From contig NC_061862.1 of the NCBI RefSeq assembly GCF_907164915.1, forward strand, positions 84,120,846-84,184,845: a DNA stretch of 64,000 bases, written 5' to 3'. This document shows positions 36,773 to 48,130 of the stretch, one piece after another (position 1 is the stretch's first letter; each line of letters starts with the position of its first letter). The DNA comes from Impatiens glandulifera. Taxonomy: Eukaryota; Streptophyta; Magnoliopsida; Ericales; Balsaminaceae. The notes under the pieces were generated by a model. The model was given only the letters and a program-made list of their open reading frames with translations, made no database searches and was not told the DNA's origin. Both the position numbers and the translations under genes were made by a program.

Positions 36773-37415
36773 GTATTTGTATGTCTTATACGGAATTATA
36801 CTTGTACAGTAATTCTTATGTTTACACATGTCAATTCACATTTTTTTAATGTATGGATGTTTGATAGTGAATTATAAATTATAATGCAATTCAGATCTTA
36901 ATGTATGGACTGCAATTCAGATGTTAATGTATGGAGTTATAATGTATTGATGTTTGATGTGTCTTCTTGTACCGATTTTTTTTAAATCATAAACGAGGAT
37001 ATTTTCTTAACTGTGTGTTTTAATATTCTTAAACGAAGATATATTGTCAACATCATGAAACATCCTCGACTATTCTTAAACGAAGATGTCTTGCACGAAT
37101 ACATCCTCGACTATTGTAGTATGTTACTTTTCATAATGCATAATTACCTTTCACACTACAAGAGCGAATATCGCTTCGACTCGTACGAAGTTCATGAGAA
37201 ACTCCTTATTCATGTTTGTGAAAACCGATACGGCCTCATGAAAATACATTCACACTAACAGTGCACTTTGCAAAGTAAAACTGTAAAACATCTGAAGCCC
37301 GAATCCGGCCGTAATACACCCAGGTTATTCTACCATCTGACCTAGCGCTGTCGTCTCCGGCATTTCGACTACGAATCAATTTCTCTTCCGGTTAGTATCT
37401 TCTGCTCCAGCGAAA
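36773..37415. other. Spacer between the two ULP1-like genes with TIR-like remnants
   Basis: 36980-37260 has repeated AAACGAAGAT, CATCCTCGACTATT and CATGAGAA/CATGAAA motifs that look like a diverged copy of the MULE inverted-repeat module. 37290-37415 is the likely leader of the downstream gene. Confidence 0.5.
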
Positions 37416-40400
37416 ATGGTAAGAAGTGTTTACGGTTGCATGCTTGTGTCTATTTCGTTTTCTTAGTTTAGGTCGTTCGAATCTAAATGTGACTTTAACA
37501 TCTCAGAATCAGGATTCCGATATGCAAATAGTTCCATATACTGAATCCACGACTGAAGTGAACACACTAAGGTAATTACGCGAATGTTACAATTGTACAA
37601 ATTTGACTATATTTGGATTAGGGAAGTAATCCAATTTGCTAATGATAATGTAGTGTTCAACAAAGGAAAAGAAAACCCGATGCATCAGGCACGCCCACGA
37701 CACCACTGGATATTCTGGCCAACGCGGCGAATGAAGCACTTAATGAGAACCAGGTTCAGAAGAAAAGAAGAAGGACTCGTGACCCTGATGTCGATTTCAA
37801 GAGCAGAACCTCTCCATCGGGCCTTCATCACCTGATTAACAGGTTATCTGAAGAACAGAAGCAGGCTGTGAGGGACATAGGATTTGGTTCCCTTCTGTCA
37901 CTTGGCATATCAAAATGCCCACTTCAATTCTCACGGTGCATTGTGAGTCTATTCAATCCCAGAAGGAGGAGCATCGTCCTACACAGTGGAGAGGAGATGC
38001 AGATTGATGAAGAGGATGTTCAATGTGTATTGAACATACCCAGAGGTGAATTAGTAGTGGCAGCAGAGTGTTTAGGAATTCACACGGACGACAAGGTGTA
38101 CAAGGACCATCTCACGGCGTGGAGAAGGAGATGGGGATTCGAGAACAGTGGAGGTCCTTCAACCTACCAAATGCCTGACAAAATTCTACAAAACACAGAA
38201 GGAGACAGTAACTTCAAGATGGACTTCGTGGTGTTTGTTGTATCCAGTTTTTTGTGGACATCCCAAAATCCACAGTGCAGGTAAACCCAAAGAACCTAGC
38301 ATTAATTCTGTGATCTCATTTAGAACTTCAATATCATTTTAAATGGCTTGAGTCACTACTTTTTTATCTTTAGATTCAAAGTACTGAAATCCCTCCAGGA
38401 TGTATCTAAAATCAAAGACTACAATTGGTGCAAGTTCACGTTAGACGGGCTAGTCGACAGTGTTTATAAGTGGAAAGCAAAGAAGACATCCTATTTCCAT
38501 GGACCATTAACCTTTCTTTTGGTGAGTGTAGAAATCTATTTGCTGGAGGTTGTACATTCATAATTTTTTGATGACTTTGAACGTAACATTTATTTTTTCA
38601 TGCTAATGTATCAGTTGTGCTACTTGGACCGTGTGGTTGAGTTCAAGGTAAACAGTCAGATCTCAAGGAGTTTTCCTATTTTAGGATGCTGGGACGAGAA
38701 GAAGATGTACGAAAGGGTTGAGTATGAGGCTGCACAGGGGGGGTTTGGACATGGTAGGGTGGTTGCTCGCATAGCCATTCCGAATGAGCAACCACCGATG
38801 CAACAAAATGTGCAGCCAACACCACCACAATCTGGAGATGACCATCCAACTGAGCATGCTCCAATTACACAAAACCTGGCGTCATGTTTGAGGAAGGTTG
38901 CGGCCGCTGCCGAAGAATTGGCACAAGGGGCTAAATATCTGAATGAGATGCACCAGATAAACGCCATGGAACTTGTACAGTCTGCATTTGAGCCATTGGC
39001 CACGGTGCTAAACTCCAATGCAATCCTGAGGGAAGGCTTACAGCGGAGTCTGGACCAAAAAAAAAAGCAGCCGCCCAGAGGAAGTGGCATTAACCCCAAT
39101 ACAGAAGCCACCACCCAAGCGAAAGGCAACACCCTTCCTACCAACAACCCTGCCAACACCAATCCAACGGCCCCATCGAACAAGAACACATTCACCCCCA
39201 CCACCGAAACGAAGACAAAAGCCAACCACCCACCAACGGCCCCATCCAACAAGAGCACCCTTTCTCCCAACATCCAAAAAAATATCAACGCCGACAACCA
39301 AGCCAACACCAATACCCATCCTCTAAACACCCTAGACCACACACAAACCACCCTCACACCAACACCCCAATCCCACAAGAACCCCATTCCACTCAAAACA
39401 GATACCAAAACCCCAGCCCCACCCCCTCCAATGGCACAAGCCAAAGCCAACCCCCTTCCTCCAATCAAAACCACACCCCCTCCAATGGCACAAGCCAAAG
39501 CCAACCCCCTTCCTCCAATCAAAACCACACCCCCTCCAATGGCACAATCCAAAGCCAACCCCCTTCCTCCAATCAAAACCACACTCCCTCCAATGGCACA
39601 AGCCAAAGCCAACCCCCTTCCTCCAATCAAAACCACACCCCCTTCAATGGCACAAGACAAAGCAAACCCCATTCCTCCACTCAAAACCACACCCCCTCCA
39701 ATGGCACAAGCCAAACCCAAAGCCAACCCAATTACTCCCAAAACAGAAACCAACACGAACACCAGCACTCCAACCACCCCAGCCTTGCCTCCTACCCAAA
39801 TTATCCCAAAAAAAGAGGAAGCAAGACCTTCAAAGGCCTTAAATGTCCAAAGAAAAGCCCCACGAAATTTGAAAACTGATTGGTTAACCGATGTCATCAA
39901 AACCGAAACCAACAAAAACTCCCCTTCTTTGGCGATAGTTAAAAAGGAACCTGAAGAATGCATCTCCAGTCTACCACCGCCACTTCAAATGGCCTCTTCT
40001 TTGGAGATAGTAAAGAATGAACCTGAAGAAGGCATCTCCAGTCTACTACCGCCACTTCAAACTGGCTCTTCTCGTCCAAACATGCAAACGAAAGAATGGC
40101 TTAAAGCATTGGACTTGCCTCCAGCTTTGAAAACCCCACATTTCAATAAAATGTTTAGGGATGAAAAGAAACTAACAAACTTTCAGAAGATTTTTATGGG
40201 TTTCGTATTTGCTGGAGGACTTGATCCAAGGTAATGTTTCCTGCAAATGCTTAATTATTCATAAAAAATAGGAATTGTACACCATTTTGAAACATGTTTT
40301 GCTGTTTTCATGCAGTGAAATGTTATTTATTGCGGAAAACCTATGTCTACACGTGACGCGCGGGGACATGCTTACAATGGCTGATCAAACCTGGGTAGAC

Positions 40401-41312
40401 AGTATGATTATTGACGTTTGGTCATACATTTTGCACGACCTTTCTAGGAAAAATGTAAAACGTCGTTACAAGAAGATTTTCTACACAACCGTGCTCACCG
40501 TAAGTTGTACTAGCACTGTTATTTATCAATTATGTTATTCTTGTGAGACTAAAGACTGCTGTAAACAGATTTTTCGTGAAGGTGGGATAACTACCCGAGA
40601 CAAATTCAATGACAGGTTCTGTCTAGAAGCTCGGGCTTTCCAAATTTCGAAAATGGACCTCTTGGAAGTGGACCTCGTAAGTACATCTCTGGGTGTGATA
40701 CCTTATAATATCATTTACCACTCAGTTCAAATCTAATCTTTTTTAATTCTATCCACAGTTGTTTTTCCCAATCATTGATGACAGACATTTCTACCTGGTT
40801 TGTTATAACTTCATACAAAGGCAATTTCAAGTAATTGATAACCGGCAGTCACCTATGCAATCGCCCTTCGAAAGAAGATATAAGAATGCACAAATCTTGG
40901 TATGACACTACAATTAAAATTTAAAATAGTTCAATTTTGGAATTCTAGTAGCAATAAAATACATTACATAATGTTGTTCGTAATGATGTATCAGGATGAC
41001 TACATTCAACAATATATGAACGACGTAGACCCCGTTCTTGCTAAAAAGTATGGCGGTTTGGAAAAGATTTGTTTGAAATTGCCATGGCAAGATTCAAAGA
41101 ATTACACTGACTGCGGCATTTTTTGCATGAGACACATGGAGACGTATGAAGGTGAGGTGAAGGGGTGGAAAACTGGCTTTGGCGTTAAAAGAAATGTAAG
41201 GAACCAAATAAAGACATTGAGGATGGAATATTGTTGGCGTGTCATTGGATCGGAGCTCAACAAGGCTAGGAGCAAGGTCTACAATTCCTGCCGTAAATGG
41301 ATAAGTCAATGA
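37416..41312 (+). CDS. ULP1-like (C48) cysteine protease gene 2, intact, about 1069 aa
   Basis: Nine exons with consistent phases: 37416-37418 (ATG only), 37507-37571, 37654-38280, 38374-38521, 38615-40230, 40316-40499, 40569-40676, 40759-40899, 40995-41312. The N-terminal third matches gene 1 (for example DIGFGSLLSLGISK, FKMDFVVFVVSSFLW). The centre is Pro/Thr/Lys-rich with six copies of an 18-residue repeat PPMAQAKANPLPPIKTTP (39420-39720). The C-terminal protease domain has DDRHFYLVCYNF (His about 927), FQVIDNRQ (Asp about 944) and WQDSKNYTDCGIFCMRHM (Gln about 996, Cys about 1004), the full C48 catalytic set. Family members cleave SUMO or related conjugates; in MULEs their role is unknown. 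No stops or frame breaks found. Carried within the MULE, just upstream of its transposase on the other strand. Confidence 0.88.
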
Positions 41313-42139
41313 ATTAGGAACTGTATACATATTGTGTAATTAAATTTTACAAAGAATTTTAGTTCACATGAGTACAATAATGTACTCATAGACAGATGGG
41401 GTAATTAAACTATTCCTATAATTGTAATGATTTATTGTTACAATAAAGAATATGTTGTGTAATTTCAATTCTCAAAAATTTTTACTTCACATCTTCACAC
41501 TAATGAACATGTGTACATGCAGATTGTTTTTTATGAAATTTGATTTTCAAACACTTGTTCAATTATGTGTTAAATGAATAAATTAAGTGAAAGAAACATG
41601 AGCCGCATAAATATTCGCTTCAAAGACCTTTTCTTCATAAAATATATATGTGAAGCCTCGAATTTCATGAAAGAAATATGAAGAGAATAAATATTCGCCT
41701 CATTTAGGCTGAAGCGAATACATATTCGCCTCAAATTATTGTTCATGTAAAGCCACCATCTCATCCATGAGAAGCGGGATGACTTGTCATGTCACTGCAC
41801 TTACCCCGACATGTAAATACCAGTTTCAACATAAATATCAATTTCATCAAACAAATATAAGGAGAATAAATATTCGCCCGAGACACGTGGTGAGGTTCAA
41901 GCGAACACATATTCGCCTCAGTTTTATGTTTCATTTTCTCCATGTGTAACTAAAAGGATACTTATTATTAGTTGACTGGGGGCGAATAAATATTCGATTG
42001 ATTTGGGTGTTTTTAATTTTTTAGAAATGAATTAGTGTGGTCATTCATTTGGTATTTCATAAAACTTCGCATGCATACATTCGACCTTATTCTTGGTTTC
42101 AAATACAACATACATACAATACTATATACATATCAGATT
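41313..42139. repeat. Spacer with internal copy of MULE inverted-repeat module
   Basis: 41575-41945 repeats the terminal module in left-TIR orientation: CATGTAAAGCCACC, CATGAGAAGCGGGATGAC, CACTTACCCCGACATGTAAA, and several GCGAATANATATTCGCC palindromes. It suggests an earlier element boundary or a shared regulatory unit between the plus-strand ULP1-like gene and the minus-strand transposase. Confidence 0.6.
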
Positions 42140-44893
42140 TCACATGAAACTGGAGTTCGATAGTTGAGATGACAAAAGAACAGTGAACGGAGTATTGGCG
42201 TCCATGCTGAAACTTTCGTCCCATTGTTGAGGAGTTGAGAACTGAGGAGTTGTCGTTGGCATTGCACTTGATGGCTGGAAAGGAATATCAAATTTATTTA
42301 AAAGTATGTTATTATATGAATATTAATAACACAAGTATTAGTAAAGAAGGTAAGTCAGCAATTTCATACCGGAATATGTGATTCACTAGTTATTCTTGTT
42401 GATTTTCGTTTTCTTGAGTTCTTCTCCAGTCCACCTTTCCTTCTCTTACCAGACTTTGTTGACTTCTTAGTTTTCATTCCTTTTGCTTGAACAGGGGCAC
42501 CCTCGGCAGAACGTGATAAACCGGTTGGTGGAGTTTGCATATTTATACTCTCCTGCAATTTTTTATCCACAAACGTGCACTGGCTCAGCATGATTTCTTT
42601 GACATGATTGTAAGTGTCATCTCTTTCGGCTGCCTTGGTAAATAAATGCATGGACAACCCACACAAATCTCTGTATCTTATGTTATGAAGCTCACTCGGA
42701 TCAACATTAGTACTGTCCACGATTGGATCAGTTCCAAATATTCCATCTTTGGCTGTTCTTGTCCACCTCTTCAATATCAACGCCGGAGGAATCTTCAACA
42801 CGTCAATCGTTGTGAAAATCTTTAGGATGTGAGCACATAAAATCCCTCCAAATTCAAATTTACAGCAGCTACACTCGATATTCTTATCGTCATTCTTATG
42901 AACTGTAACTGTATGAGAGCATCTCCTAGTGTGGGGTGTTACCTTGTATATTCTGTGTGTGTCGACATCCTCTAACATTTCTACACCACAATCATGCGAC
43001 ATAAACCATTGTTGTTCAAAGCACTTAAAGACCTCTGGGGTGTAAACTTTGCAGGCATCCTTTAAGATCAAAACTGGATAGTTAAGACTTGGTTGGCTGG
43101 TAATTGATTTGAAATCAGCCTTCAACACATCATATATTCTTTCATCGAGTAGTCTTTCAAAGTGTTTGAAAAATTCTAAATACTTGTGTTTGTAGGAGCA
43201 GTACCTTTTCAACATACTGTTCATACTCTCACTTCTCTGTGTTGTCGTCATATCAGCACAAAACATTTGTCGTCCATACACTAATGCCCACTTTCGCCTG
43301 ATGCTAAACATGCGTTTCAACCAATCGTTGTTTTCAAGCCCGTAGTTTGTCAACATTTGATTCCAAGCTTCAACAAACTCTATCTCTTCTTCAAAATCAT
43401 ATATACACGAAGAAAAATCCTTAGAAAAATCTCTGAAATTATGGAACACCGAGCTAAGATGTATGGCTGCATTTTGAAATATGTGCCAAATACAGAGACG
43501 ATGATTTGTTTCGGGCCATGTAGACGCCAAGGCCTTAGCCATGGCCGCGTCTTGATCTGTAAGAATGGTTTTTGGTTTTTTCCCATGCATAACTTTGGTG
43601 AAAGTCTCAAACAACCAATCAAAAGTCATCGCAGTTTCATCGTATAATAGAGCTGCTCCAAAAATAATTGATTGTTTGTGATGATTGACACCTACAAAAA
43701 GCGCAACTGGACGACCTTCATTATTCTTCTTGTATGTGGTGTCAAAACTGACCACGTCTCCGAAGTATGAATAATCGGACCGAATGTTGGAATCACACCA
43801 AAAAATATTCGTTATCAAATCGTCCGCATCAAGTTGAAAAGCATTATAAAAACCAGGATCATTGGATTGTTTTTTCTGCAAATACTCTAATACACCCCCT
43901 GTTTCCCCAAAATTACACTCTCTGGTTCTTTTCGTGCGCAGGTAATTTTTGTAATCCTCAGGAAGAAAACCTAGATTCTCCCTTCCACCGATTTGTTTAG
44001 ACATTAGAGCATGTGATGACTTAGGAGGAATTCCCACGTTAGTGGCCATCTCGATATGTAATCCTGCAACTGCAGAAATATTCCTATGGCATCTATACAG
44101 GTGAGTTTTCTTTGGACTTGCAAGAGGATGACTATGATCACTAATAAAATTTACCACTTGGAACTTTCCATTGTCTGCCCTCTTTATCCTCAATTTCGCT
44201 TCACAACAGAACCGAGTCACAGAACGTCTACGTTTCACATAGACATCACGTTTGTCCTTTCCCCGTTCACCCTGTGCACTACAACAAAAAACTCTATCCA
44301 GTATTTTACCCTCCTTGTCTACATGTTTTGAACTGCGCCTTATACCAAATCCTATTAGTTTAGCGTATGCTAAGTAGAATACGTAGCCTTCTTCTTCACT
44401 CTCAAATTCTCTACCTAAAAGTGGAATTAAGTTGGCTTCGATGTCCTCCAAAGGTTGGCCGTTTCCATCGAAATTCAATTGACGACGACAAGTAGCAGAT
44501 TCGCTGTTCAGTTTGAACACGTGGAAAATAAAGGTTCAACTAACCAGAACTTGTAGATTATTGGAAAATGAAAACAATATAAGCGAAGAAAGCTTCACTT
44601 CAACAGTATGAAGATTGTAATATTAGGCGAATATAGTTTCGCTTTATAAGATATTATCTAAAAATATATTAGTGAAGAGATCTTCGCTTACATGTGCACT
44701 AAAAATATTGGAGAAGTTAAACAATGTTACCTTAAATCATTAATATCATTCTCGTCCATATCATTCTCGCTTATATGTGTTCCTTCCTGATAATCAAACA
44801 GAACAGAACATTTCATGTCGAGTATTCAAAAAACATAGAAAAGGTTGGGACGAAAAGTAAAGAAGGTATAGATGACATTCAAAAACATACCAT
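42140..44893 (-). CDS. MULE transposase, FAR1/FHY3-type, 775 aa, intact
   Basis: Exons 44893-44891 (ATG only), 44786-44731, 44503-42370, 42274-42140, with consistent phases and stop TGA. N-terminal FAR1 DNA-binding domain (about residues 50-150): GREFESEEEGYVFYLAYAK, then Cys in VFCCSAQG and CCEAKLR and the paired His of DHSHPL. MULE DDE transposase domain: VVSFDTTYKKNNEGRPVALF (first Asp), KTILTDQDAAMAKAL (second Asp), CIWHIFQNA, TTQRSESMNSMLKRY. SWIM zinc finger near the C-terminus: CSCCKFEFGGILCAHILKI. A basic tail (KKSTKSGKRRKGG) looks like a nuclear signal. It cuts and reinserts the element. This is the family from which the plant transcription factors FAR1/FHY3 arose. No lesions seen, so the element may be autonomous. 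Confidence 0.93.
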
Positions 44894-45455
44894 TTTATAA
44901 TTTAGGAAGATGGATTGATATTATAATGAAGTCTCCGGCGAAGGAGAGGTCGATGGTAGACAATGTAGTATAACTCCGGCGAAGAAATGGTCGTACAGGT
45001 GAGAGAGAGAAGAGTACAAACTTTGTCTAGCAGCATGGCTTACTGCATGCAGCATTTAATGAAAAGGTGGCAGGTGTTAGGTGGCGGTGAGGTGACTTGT
45101 TAAAAAAATTATTTCATTTTAATAATTAAATGACAAAAATTATTATTAAATAAAATTAATAAATCAATCAATCAATCAGTAAGCGAAGATTTCTTCACAT
45201 TATTATTTTGACAATTGTTTTACAAATATTATTTTGACAGTAGTTTTAAAAAATATTAATTATTTATCAAATTTATACTTCAAGTTATACAGTATTTCTT
45301 AATGTTTCAAGATTTAGTTAAATATAAGGCTGATGTTTAAAAAAAAAACAATTCGAAGAACAAAAAAGATAATTCTGAAATCAAATATGACATTGAATTT
45401 TCAAGAATGCAAAATATTCAAATATTAAGTAACAAATTAAACCAACACATGTCTA
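44894..45455. other. Spacer between transposase and BRCT gene
   Basis: Contains GCGAAGA motifs (near 45180) and a pyrimidine/purine leader (44930-45020) probably belonging to the transposase transcript; the rest is AT-rich. No gene. Confidence 0.5.
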
Positions 45456-46630
45456 TTACAAAAACAAAGGCTGCAAATCACAAGCAGCAATGGATTCTAG
45501 CAAGCTTGTGTGAGGAACACCAAACACATCCAAATATGTCTTCAGAGGATTCTCTGCCTCAAATACCCAAACAAGTTCATTAACATCGTGCCGAGACTTG
45601 TCGTATACAACTATAGTTTTGTCGTCCTCGGGCTCGACAAATGGATTCTCCATTTCTTTAGTTGTACCTCCTCCAGCAATTACAAAACCCATAAGATCAA
45701 GTTTGTAAGCCGGGATGAATTCCCCTGCAAATATGAAGGTGTAACTGTCGAAGAGTTTCAGCAGCTGAAAGAAAATACAAAACATTATTAGTAATCATGG
45801 ACAATTGAATATCATATGGAGGAGTAGGAATAAGACAAAACTTACATTGTTCAAATACCGCATTCTGCCAGCTCTTGGACCGCCCACAGTCCCATGATTA
45901 TCTCGCTGCACCTCGTATGGTTCCTCGTCCACGTAATAGTTAAATCTGATTGATGATTTTATCCCTGTATAAAAGCAATAGGTGTTTTTAGTTTCATATA
46001 TGTTAAAATGAATATTGAGTTAACAGTAAAGGGTTAAGAATAACAGAGTCTCACAATCAATGGTAAGGACCCAACTCCCGTTCAATATGCCCTTCAATAC
46101 TTTGATAGTGCGACCGCATCCACCATTAGAATCGGTGGATGCTATGACGTGGGTCACATCGTCTCGCCAACTCATTGTCACCGTGGCACCACATGTGTTA
46201 GCATATTGTTGCATCAAGTGCTGTTTAAGAACAATCATAAATATTTCAGTTAAACAGGATGAAAACTTAAACAATATGGAAAAAAAAGGGAGAAATGTCA
46301 CGAAGAGTACTATCTCTTCACTTGTTAATTGATTTGGGCATAAAATCCAGTCTTTGCCAAAGTTTTGGACGGATGCTGAGGCGGTTGCCTGCACGTGCAC
46401 GAAAAAAAAAAACGGTCTTTGTTAGTATGTACTAGGGTTTCATGGAAATAATATCCCAAAACATAACACTAGGTAATTTTTCCTAAATAACATTGATTTA
46501 CAGTGAAGGTGACATTTTGAGAGTAGGGTTTCCTAAAGATTAAAGAGACAACAACATCACATAACAGAATCTAGTGTAGTAGTTTCATAATCCTAAATAT
46601 GAAAAGTTACTATTCAGGAATACGTACCAT
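45456..46630 (-). CDS. Tandem BRCT gene, captured C-terminus of BRCA1, 224 aa, intact
   Basis: Exons 46630-46628 (ATG only), 46388-46311, 46220-46055, 45964-45846, 45764-45456; phases fit exactly and no stop interrupts. Text of the first BRCT: YANTCGATVTMSWRDDVTHV, IASTDSNGGCGRTIKVLKGI, LNGSWVLTID with Trp completed across the splice. The linker is VDEEPYEVQRDNHGTVGGPR. Second BRCT: LFDSYTFIFAGEFIPAYKLD and LLESIAACDLQPLFL. From memory this is the end of plant BRCA1. BRCT pairs bind phosphopeptides of DNA-repair partners. The RING and PHD parts of BRCA1 are absent, so this is a partial copy driven from the MULE right end. If made, the protein could compete with host BRCA1 or serve the element; that is inference. 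Alternative: BARD1-type BRCT, less likely from the motifs. Confidence 0.85.
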
Positions 46631-46936
46631 TGTGGAGTCGTGAAGATGTGGATTCAGGTTCGGTCGACGGGGAGCCGGTTACGAATCGCCGTGAAAAGGA
46701 GGCAGGAAGAGAGAGAGATGAATCGGGCGGAAATGATTATAAAATAATCATATTATGGGGTATATATATTCATGTAACCGGTGCGAACATGTCTTCTTTC
46801 GAAAAGCGACTATTCATTCCATGTAACATGACACAGGGACCAGGGGCGAATAAGTGTTCTCTCGAGAAGCGACTATTCAATCCATTTTACATGGAACATG
46901 GTCTAGGCGAAAATTAATGAATATTATATCGCTGCA

Positions 46937-48034
46937 TGTCATTTTAAATTAATTAAATTAACATTTATTAATAAACGGAAAAAAAAAATATAAAAAAAAA
47001 TCTAGCCGGTAATTGAGGCGAAGAATTGTTCGGTTGCTGCATGTCATCTTCAATTAATTGAATTAATATTTAATAAACGGAAATATAAAATCCATGTCAT
47101 TTTGGTCTTTACATAGACGGGTAAGTGTCTTTACATGGTAGGCAAGCGGTCTTCTCATGGGTGGGTAGGGGGGTTTTACATGAGGTTTTATTAGAATTAA
47201 TTGAAGCAAATATATCTTCGCTCATGAAGGTCTCCAGCCAAAAAAAATGAAATAAAAAAAAAGGAAAAAAATAGAAAAGTAATTGAGGCGAAGATTTGTT
47301 CGGTTGCTGCATGTCATCTTCAATTAATTGAATTAATATTTAATAAATGGAAATATGAAATCCATGTCATTTTGGTCTTCACATAAACGGGTAATTGTCT
47401 TTCCATGGCAGGCAGGCGGTCTTCTCATGGGTGGGTTGGGGGGTTTACATGAGGTTTTAATTAAAATTAATTGAAGCAAATATATATCTTCGCTCTAGAG
47501 AGTCTCTAGGCAAAAAAAATTAAATACAAAAATTAAATAAAAATTCCTAGAAAATAAATGAATGAAATAATTGAAGCGAATATTATATCGCTGCATGTGT
47601 TTTTTAATAAATTAAATTAATATTAAATAAACGTAAATATAATATCCCTGTCAATTCGGTCTTTACATAGACGTGTAAGTGTATTTTCATGAACGGCAGG
47701 CGGTCTTCTCATGGGTGGGTATGCGGGGTTTACATGAGGGTCAGTGCAACGGGCGTGTAGATCTTCGCTCCCATCGTATCTCACCCTACCCTCTGACACG
47801 GTCCCGGAGCGAAGATATCTTATCTGTTTATCATATGAATATTATATTATTTCCTGGCGTTAACAGGAGCTTCCGTTAACGGCGTCTGGTGTGAACCCGG
47901 GCCTAAACCCGGATTCCGGATTCTCCCTCCCTCCGTCTCCTGCCCAGATTGATTTATTATTAAAATAATAATGCTGCAATCTAATTGGTCCGCCACAGGG
48001 GAACACGGCAATCGGTAGCAGAAGATCTGAACTG
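46937..48034. repeat. MULE right terminal inverted repeat
   Basis: Inverted partner of 26175-27272 with the same module order and the same CGGTCCCGGAGCGAAGATAT segment near 47800. It ends with the 8-bp target duplication at 48035-48042. Its inner edge lies about 300 bp upstream of the BRCT gene start, so it probably supplies that gene's promoter. Confidence 0.95.
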
Positions 48035-48130
48035 GTTCAGGGGATACCACAAAAAAAAACATAATTAAAATAAATTAAAACTGAAACAAATAAATGAAAT
48101 TTCATCCAATTGACATGGTTCTATCGTTTC

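Larger units (their letters stand above)
26175..48034. mobile_element. Large autonomous-type MULE with ULP1-like genes and BRCT cargo, 21.9 kb
   Basis: Terminal sequence CACTTCAGATCTTCTGCTAC at the left and, reverse-complemented, CAGTTCAGATCTTCTGCTAC at the right, opening long inverted repeats of about 1.1 kb (26175-27272 and 46937-48034). The 8-bp direct repeat GTTCAGGG lies at 26167-26174 and 48035-48042. Inside are, left to right: a ULP1-like pseudogene (plus), interrupted by a Copia element; an intact ULP1-like gene (plus); a FAR1-type MULE transposase (minus); and a BRCA1-type BRCT gene (minus). MULEs carrying ULP1-like proteases are known in plants (Kaonashi-type). The near-identical termini and intact transposase suggest recent or potential activity. 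Confidence 0.95.

Noticed and set aside
38656..39963. 435-aa antisense frame over ULP1-like gene 2
   Set aside because: Mirror of the Pro/Thr/Lys-rich repeat of the sense gene; the sense exon has correct splice sites and phase, the antisense has no domain.
46630..46917. 95-aa plus-strand frame
   Set aside because: Overlaps the leader of the minus-strand BRCT gene and runs toward the inverted repeat; no domain and unlikely composition.
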